DNA of 64,000 nt, taken from NCBI RefSeq assembly GCF_040802235.1, contig NC_133158.1, positions 40,862,001 to 40,926,000 on the forward strand, in the 5' to 3' direction. How positions within the stretch are numbered: the first letter of the stretch is position 1; every line of letters starts with the position of its first letter. The translations under genes were made by a program, and so were the position numbers. This document shows positions 59,055-64,000 of the stretch, piece after piece. A model generated the notes under the pieces. It did no database searches and was not told the origin of the DNA. It saw only the letters and a program-made list of their open reading frames with translations. The DNA is from Manis javanica. Taxonomy: Eukaryota > Chordata > Mammalia > Pholidota > Manidae.

Positions 59055-62000
59055 CTGTTCAAGGTACATGGGATCAGGTTAGTAAAAGCAACAGGTTTTC
59101 CACACCATCAACTGGCACCCAGGCCACCCAGATCATAAAATAAGAGTATACAGCAAGGTTTGACTCCTTGATTTATGTTGCTTAGGGAGCATGGTACTGG
59201 TAAAGGTAGTCACATCTTGTTAGGGCTAGTGTTAGTGCCAGAATAGGTGCTATAATGAATATGGTGATTGAAGATGTAAGGGGTCTAGGGTCTAGAGTGG
59301 CTCTTTAGTAGAGTTTTACTGCATTGGCAACTGGCTGAAGTAGTCCATTAAGGTCCTACAATATTTGGACCTTTGCATAGTTGGTATACACTAGCACTTT
59401 ACACTCTCTTAGTGTTAGAAAAGCTACAACTAGGAGAATAGGGACAATTATTGACACTATATTGACAATGTACATGTGTCACCTCTGTCACCTCGAGAAA
59501 AACCAGCCATAGACCCTGTGACCCACAACCCGCCCACCTTTGCTCTTCTCTTCCCTGGAGACCCAGGTCCTGCCCAGGCCAGCCTGAGTGGCGGAGGCCC
59601 TCAAGGACCCAACTGCGAGACCCCCCTCTGGTCTGTGCTCCCCACCCTTCTCTGGATGTGCCTGCCAGACACCCAAGGATCGGACCAGTGCAGAACATCA
59701 CAGCTGTTGTATTTAGAGAGCAGAGGGCACTGAATTGGCTAATTTCCATGTGAGCAGAATAAGGAGAAATCACACCATCATTCCAGGGGAACAAAGCACC
59801 CAGTGTGGACAAGCTAAAAGGTGAGGACCAGAAGGAGCTGAAGCAGCACCACATCCGTGAGGCGGCATGACCGCTGTGCCGGAATCAGAAACCAGTCTAG
59901 ATCCTCATCGCAGCCGGGCCTCAGATCGGTACATAAAGGCCAGCTGGACACCCGACACAGCCAAAAGTCAGCAGACACTCAAGTCCAGGGGACAGTGTTC
60001 TTGCATTATGCCAAACGAGGAGCAAATCTAATGGGGCACCTGGCCTCCTAGACGGAGCTCTGGAGCCACAGAGGCCTCAACAGAGGGAAGGCTGTCCCTA
60101 GCGGATGGCTATCAGCACAGCCCCTGGACCTTGGGCAGCCAGGGCACTCAGGAAGAAAAGCCTATCCTAGAGTTCTAAAGACTGAGGAGTCAGTCAAGGA
60201 AAGATGGGAGGACACGGGACCCCCAGGCCAGACAGAGGCCTCTGCGGGTGGACGCTGGGCAGACAGCAGGGCAGGGAGCAGACCTGCAGGAACACAGCCA
60301 GGTTCCAGGCAGCAATCCATACCCTGCTTTCTGCACACCAGTCAATAGTGGGGAGGAAAATCCCCAAGAGGCCAAGCTGGGAGGCCTTCCTGGCTGCATC
60401 TGGCCTCAGGAAAGGGGCAGAAAGTGCCTGAACCGTAAGAAACCACCTAGGCACATGGGGATGGAGGCTTCGGGCTGCACCGTGACGTGCCCACCTCCAC
60501 TTTCTAATGCTAACTTCAGGCCTCGTCTGAGGTTGGCCCACCTTGGGGAGGCCCAAGGGGAGAGTTTACCGGCAATGAGGGAACAGCACCTCCAAACTGG
60601 CACAGAGAGCAGCCCTGCTGTGGAACCAGCTGATGGCAGCAGAACCCTCACCATGCCCACCGACCACACCGGTACACATACAGTTTGGAGATGTCGTCCA
60701 AGTGTCGCTGGACACTCTTCTGAAGGAACTGAACGACTGGCAGCAGCTTCCCCGCCCTGGGAAGGAGGCTTCTGTTAGTGCACAGCAGTCCCGGAACCGC
60801 CATCTGCCTCTCTCCACACCGTGTCTGCGTGTGAGGCCTCACGCTGTGGTCTACCCAGCAATGACCCCCTTCTACCTATGACCGGCTGATGGAGAGGCAG
60901 CACCGCAATGAAGGAGCCGGCAGGCATGACCCACCTGGACTTCAGCTTCTGACCATGTGCCATGAGCAGCTTCTGAGTCCATAGGAGGTAGAATTCTAGA
61001 TGGCAAGACACTTCAAAGGACGAGGCTAAAAATTCGAGTACTTTCTCCACATACAACTCAGGAAGGGAGGAGCAGACAACTTCAACTGTAAGGAAAGGAG
61101 GAAAACCACACTCCCATCAGAAGAGATGACTGCAGTCTACACCTTCTCTGCCTTTGCAAAGAACCCGAAAGCCTGGCCCGGGTCCACACGCGGGTCCTCG
61201 TGGCCCCCCAGGCGCTCACTCTCATTCCAGGGCACCGACTCCAGGGCCTCCTGCAGCAGTTTCCTCTCATTGAGCCGGAAGGCCATGAGGACAGCCCTGG
61301 TGAAGTCGCGCTGGCGCAGCGCCGCCCGGATCTGCCTGGGGCTGATGCTGGTGTCCAGCTGGAATGGGTCAAAGAGCATCTGGGTGTCCAGGGAGTAGAT
61401 GAGGAGCCCCTCGGTGGTGGTGGCTGCCCAGCAGCGCCCTGGGGATGAAGCGGTAGAGAGGCTTTCCATATACTTTCACGTTTCCCCATTTTCTAAAGAA
61501 AAGGTAGTAAGTACACCCCCAAGGTCTCAAATGCAACCGCACAACAGGCATGTGGGGACATCTTCCCCTTCCTCAGCCCCGGGCCGCCAGCTCCTCCCTG
61601 GAAGGAGCGCTGGGCCATTCCGTGGGAATCCCTCCAGGGCTACCGCGGGCTGTGAGCAGAAACACATGCGCGCTTCTTTCCCTTTTTGCATCAGTCCCAG
61701 CAAGCACTTCTGAAAAGGAGATCTTTCAGCTTTGCTGGGTGCACGTTCTCTACCACATCAACTCCACCACAGTGCCGGAGGAGCCCCCCAAGGCTTCAAC
61801 ATACAAGACGGGGCCCCCGATCTTGCCCGGGGGCCACAGCCTGCACCCGGCTCACCCAGTAAGGTGGTGCCACGTGCTCTGCACCCAGCTGCCTCTGTCC
61901 TCCGTCTGGCTGCAGCATCAGCTACCAACCCAAAGATAAGCCCACCGGAACTGTGCAGGCTGGCTCCGCAGGATGGCATTTCCCTAAAGCTCCAGGCCCT

Positions 62001-63758
62001 GAGGGCACAGGCCCTCCCCCAGGCCCCTCAGAAGGTCTGCTGGACACGCAGGGGCTGGGGCAGGGCAGGGCAGGGGAGCAGGGTGCTTGGTGGCAGATGG
62101 GGTCGTCCCCTGGGATGGCCCCAATGAGCACATGGGGTGCCTTCCCATCTGAAGGCCTCGGGTGTCTGAGGTGACAGCTCACTGCCATCCTCCGGAGGGG
62201 ACAGAGACGACCACGCCTCACCCAGGCAGAACGGCAGGGCCTAGAGCCAGCCAGAAGCTCCGTCTGACCTTGTCCCAGGGTAGAAGTGACAGACCCACCG
62301 TGACCAGCCCCAAGCCCCACCAGCACCAACAACACCCTGCTCAGGACTCACCCGTGGGAGAGAAGCGGAGCGAAGTCACCCTGATTTCAGGTTTGAAGTG
62401 CCGAGAGCTCATGTCACCTGGAAAACAAAGGAGTTGCAGTCAGTTATGGGGCAGTACATTGCTCAGCAAGCACCCGAAAGGCGGCCCCGGCACAGCCTGT
62501 GACCCCATGTGACCCATGCAGAGCACAGCCCACCTGTGAACACACAGCAGGTGAGCCGTGTGCCGGGGCCTTCCCAGAACAGCCCTGGAGCAGCTGGCCT
62601 GTGGGCATCCAGCCTGGCCAGGCAGACAGCTGGTATGTTCCTGAAAAAAGCCTCCATCCAGCCCTACCTGCCCATTCAGCAGGCCCTTCGCCCCCAATCC
62701 CATGTCCAGTTGAGGCTTACCGGCACCAGGCACCACCCTGCAAGGCCTTTCGGGCACTTTTTATTTACAAATTAACTCTTGAGGGGTAATACTTCCATGT
62801 TATGAAATCCAACCACACACACGTGACCTGGGAGAAGTTCGCCTCCTCTCTGCCTGGCCCCAGCTACCCGGAGCCCTTCTTGGAGGCACTACATTTCCTG
62901 CTGGTACCCCAGAAATACTGTGCTGGGGGCTCTCCACCTTAGGATGACTGACATCTGGGACAAGGTCCTGTGGGTCTAGCAGAGCCCTGGTCTCTCCACA
63001 CTTGATGCCAACAGCACACAGCCCAAGCTGAGACCATGAAAATGAATGCAGGCAGGTGGGAGGTACCATTCCACACAACTGGGGAGTCCTGGAGTGCTGA
63101 GACCCCAGCATGCTTGTGGCAAAGACCAGCCACCGCGGACACAGAGCAGATGTGCGCATGCTCAGAGCTAATCCATGCCCAGAGGCCCCAGCCAGGGCTA
63201 AGGCGCCCCCATTCCCCCATGTAGGAAGGCCTCAGGCACGAGCCAGGGCTGGAACCAACCAGCTGTGGACAGCCCCAGGGGCTGCGACGGGCAGGGCAGC
63301 TGCCACCATGGAAAGGCCTGCAGGCTCTTTGGCTGATGGATGCCCCTTCACGATAATCTTGGGGTCCGAGGGCCCCAAGTTCTCTGCCCTGTCCCTTTGG
63401 GGTACCTGTCCCCCATGGGCTTCCTGAGGCCAGCTGGACACCAAGTCCTCCTTGTGACCCACATGGGGGTGAGTGTCAGTCCCACAGGCTGGTGGGGAGG
63501 CTCCCAAAGCCCCCCATCTCCAGGAGGAGGCCGCATGTGTGCCGTGGCAGCCCAGACAAGGGCACATCTACTATGGCCCAGGAAATGCAGGTGGTGAGCA
63601 GGGCCCTGCTATGTCCTGGGCCAGTGGATACATGAGGGGACCCCCTGCTCACCCTTCTTTACGCCCGGCAATGGGATCACGACGCCATCCTCCCCGGCAT
63701 CTTGATCAATGAGTGCCAGGTTGCCAAACTCTGTCATCTTCCTTCGGTTCAAAAATTC
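58877..63758 (-). CDS. PWP2: PWP2 (UTP1), last six exons; 5' part lies beyond the window
   Basis: PWP2 is a nucleolar WD40 protein of the UTP-B complex in the small-subunit processome and is needed for early 18S pre-rRNA processing. Minus-strand exons seen: 63653-63758, 62352-62417, 61220-61438, 60935-61085, 60682-60756 and 58877-59054. They total 795 nt (264 residues plus stop), with all joins in frame. The first three carry the end of the second WD40 propeller (EFLNRRKMTEFGNLALIDQD; GRCWAATTTEGLLIYSLD). Exons 18-20 form the helical Utp12 domain (LPELYVEKVLEFLASSFEV; LLPVVQFLQKSVQRHLDD). The last exon adds the acidic, Ser/Asp-rich tail. Numbering follows a 21-exon human gene from memory. Earlier exons are outside the window. 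GATD3 follows on the same strand 1.74 kb downstream. Confidence 0.95.
59055..60681 (-). other. PWP2 last intron
   Basis: Apart from the ND1-derived segment at 59135-59475 I see no recognisable repeat or coding segment. Confidence 0.6.
59135..59475 (-). pseudogene. NUMT: nuclear copy of the 5' part of mitochondrial ND1
   Basis: Read on the minus strand from 59475, this stretch follows mammalian mitochondrial ND1 from its start codon for about 110 codons. Under the vertebrate mitochondrial code it opens as a hydrophobic ND1 N-terminus containing PILLVVAFLTL. It later gives GLLQPVANAVKL, LTSSI.IFIIAPILALTLALT and NINQGV, all close to ND1. Small indels and standard-code stops break the frame, so it is a dead nuclear insert. 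It lies inside the last PWP2 intron, and its AT-rich, strand-skewed composition stands out from the GC-rich intron. Confidence 0.88.
60682..60756 (-). CDS. PWP2: PWP2 exon (about 20)
   Basis: This 75-nt exon follows TTCCCAG and ends at a GTATGT donor. It encodes AGKLLPVVQFLQKSVQRHLD and the start of the DISKLCDW segment, the last helices of the Utp12 domain. Confidence 0.95.
60935..61085 (-). CDS. PWP2: PWP2 exon (about 19)
   Basis: This 151-nt exon follows CCTTACAG and ends at a GTGGGT donor. It encodes the core of the Utp12 domain: SLPELYVEKVLEFLASSFEV, HLEFYLLWTQKLL and HGQKLKSR. Confidence 0.96.
61220..61438 (-). CDS. PWP2: PWP2 exon (about 18)
   Basis: This 219-nt exon follows TCCCCAG and ends at a GTGAGC donor. 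It encodes the last blade (GRCWAATTTEGLLIYSLDTQ) and the start of the Utp12 domain (LRQRDFTRAVLMAFRLNE, LLQEALESVPWNE). Confidence 0.96.
61439..63652 (-). other. PWP2 introns on both sides of the 66-nt exon
   Basis: Intron sequence at 61439-62351 and 62418-63652, with no recognisable repeat apart from a short GGGCAGGGCAGG run near 62060. Confidence 0.6.
62352..62417 (-). CDS. PWP2: PWP2 exon (about 17)
   Basis: This 66-nt exon follows TTTTCCAG and ends at a GTGAGT donor. It encodes DMSSRHFKPEIRVTSLRFSP, the start of the last WD40 blade. Confidence 0.95.
63653..63758 (-). CDS. PWP2: PWP2 exon (about 16 of 21)
   Basis: This 106-nt exon follows CTTCTAG and ends at a GTGAGC donor. It encodes EFLNRRKMTEFGNLALIDQD, then AGEDGVVIPLPGVKK, the loop between propeller blades. 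It starts in phase 0 and leaves one base. Confidence 0.95.
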
Positions 63759-64000
63759 CTAGAAGGGCCAAAGTCCAGATGACTCACCTGTTGGAGGCAA
63801 AGGGAGGCTGCGCCCACCTCCCCACCTTGCCCACCGCCACAAACACCAGAGGAGACCCCAGCCCCGTCCGGAGCACACAAGACACAGACCCGAGGAAGTC
63901 TGTGACAAGCCCGCCCACCGAGCCCGCTCAGAGCTGCTGTGGATGGGCAGGGTCCCCACTGCTGCCACCGTGGAGGTTGGCTCACGGTGGGGTGGGGCAG
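63759..64000 (-). other. PWP2 intron running off the right edge
   Basis: Nothing resembling the preceding PWP2 exon (expected KAFTALCYSADG...) is present, so the next upstream exon lies outside the window. Confidence 0.6.

Overview
This window looks like nuclear DNA of a placental mammal. It contains small, intron-split exons with GT/AG borders, CpG islands, many aged L1 copies, MIR, MaLR and Tigger remnants, endogenous retroviruses (ERVs) and one nuclear copy of mitochondrial DNA. I see no Alu, B1/B2, ruminant BovB/Bov-tA, horse ERE or carnivore tRNA-Lys SINE. The youngest L1 has a laurasiatherian-looking 3' end. A SINE-poor laurasiatherian such as a pangolin would fit, but I cannot name the species.

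Two protein-coding genes are certain, both on the minus strand, in the order known from human 21q22.3. PWP2 enters from the right edge with its last six exons (63758 to 58877). It encodes the C-terminal part of a UTP-B subunit of the small-subunit processome. GATD3 (C21orf33/ES1), a mitochondrial DJ-1/PfpI-superfamily protein, starts in a CpG island 1.74 kb beyond the PWP2 stop and is complete in seven coding exons (57135 to 48632, 264 codons). Its last exon appears to use a shifted splice acceptor. A 340-bp nuclear copy of mitochondrial ND1 lies in the last PWP2 intron.

Everything left of GATD3 (1 to about 48.3 kb) appears non-coding. From 1 to 28.8 kb the sequence is mostly GC-rich single-copy DNA with scattered old repeats (three L1M 3' ends, MER2, MIR, MaLR-like LTRs) and an orphan CpG island at about 13.0-14.2 kb. 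No exon of ICOSLG, the next gene in human, was recognised.

From 28.85 to 36.52 kb lies a layered ERV complex. A class I (gammaretrovirus-like) provirus A sits in an older MaLR-like repeat. Its env was hit by a second LTR element B, apparently class III/ERVL-like, with a CCTGG target duplication. The right end of the whole structure is inverted, so the 3' LTR, env tail and a third B LTR read on the minus strand. All viral genes are broken.

From 36.98 to 45.32 kb an old plus-strand L1M is split by a later minus-strand L1 (37366-42211) flanked by an intact 11-bp target duplication. That L1 has both ends but lacks the last third of ORF2.

Exon borders were placed by hand from reading frame, GT/AG signals and remembered mammalian family features. 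Repeat family names come from recognition, not from a database search.
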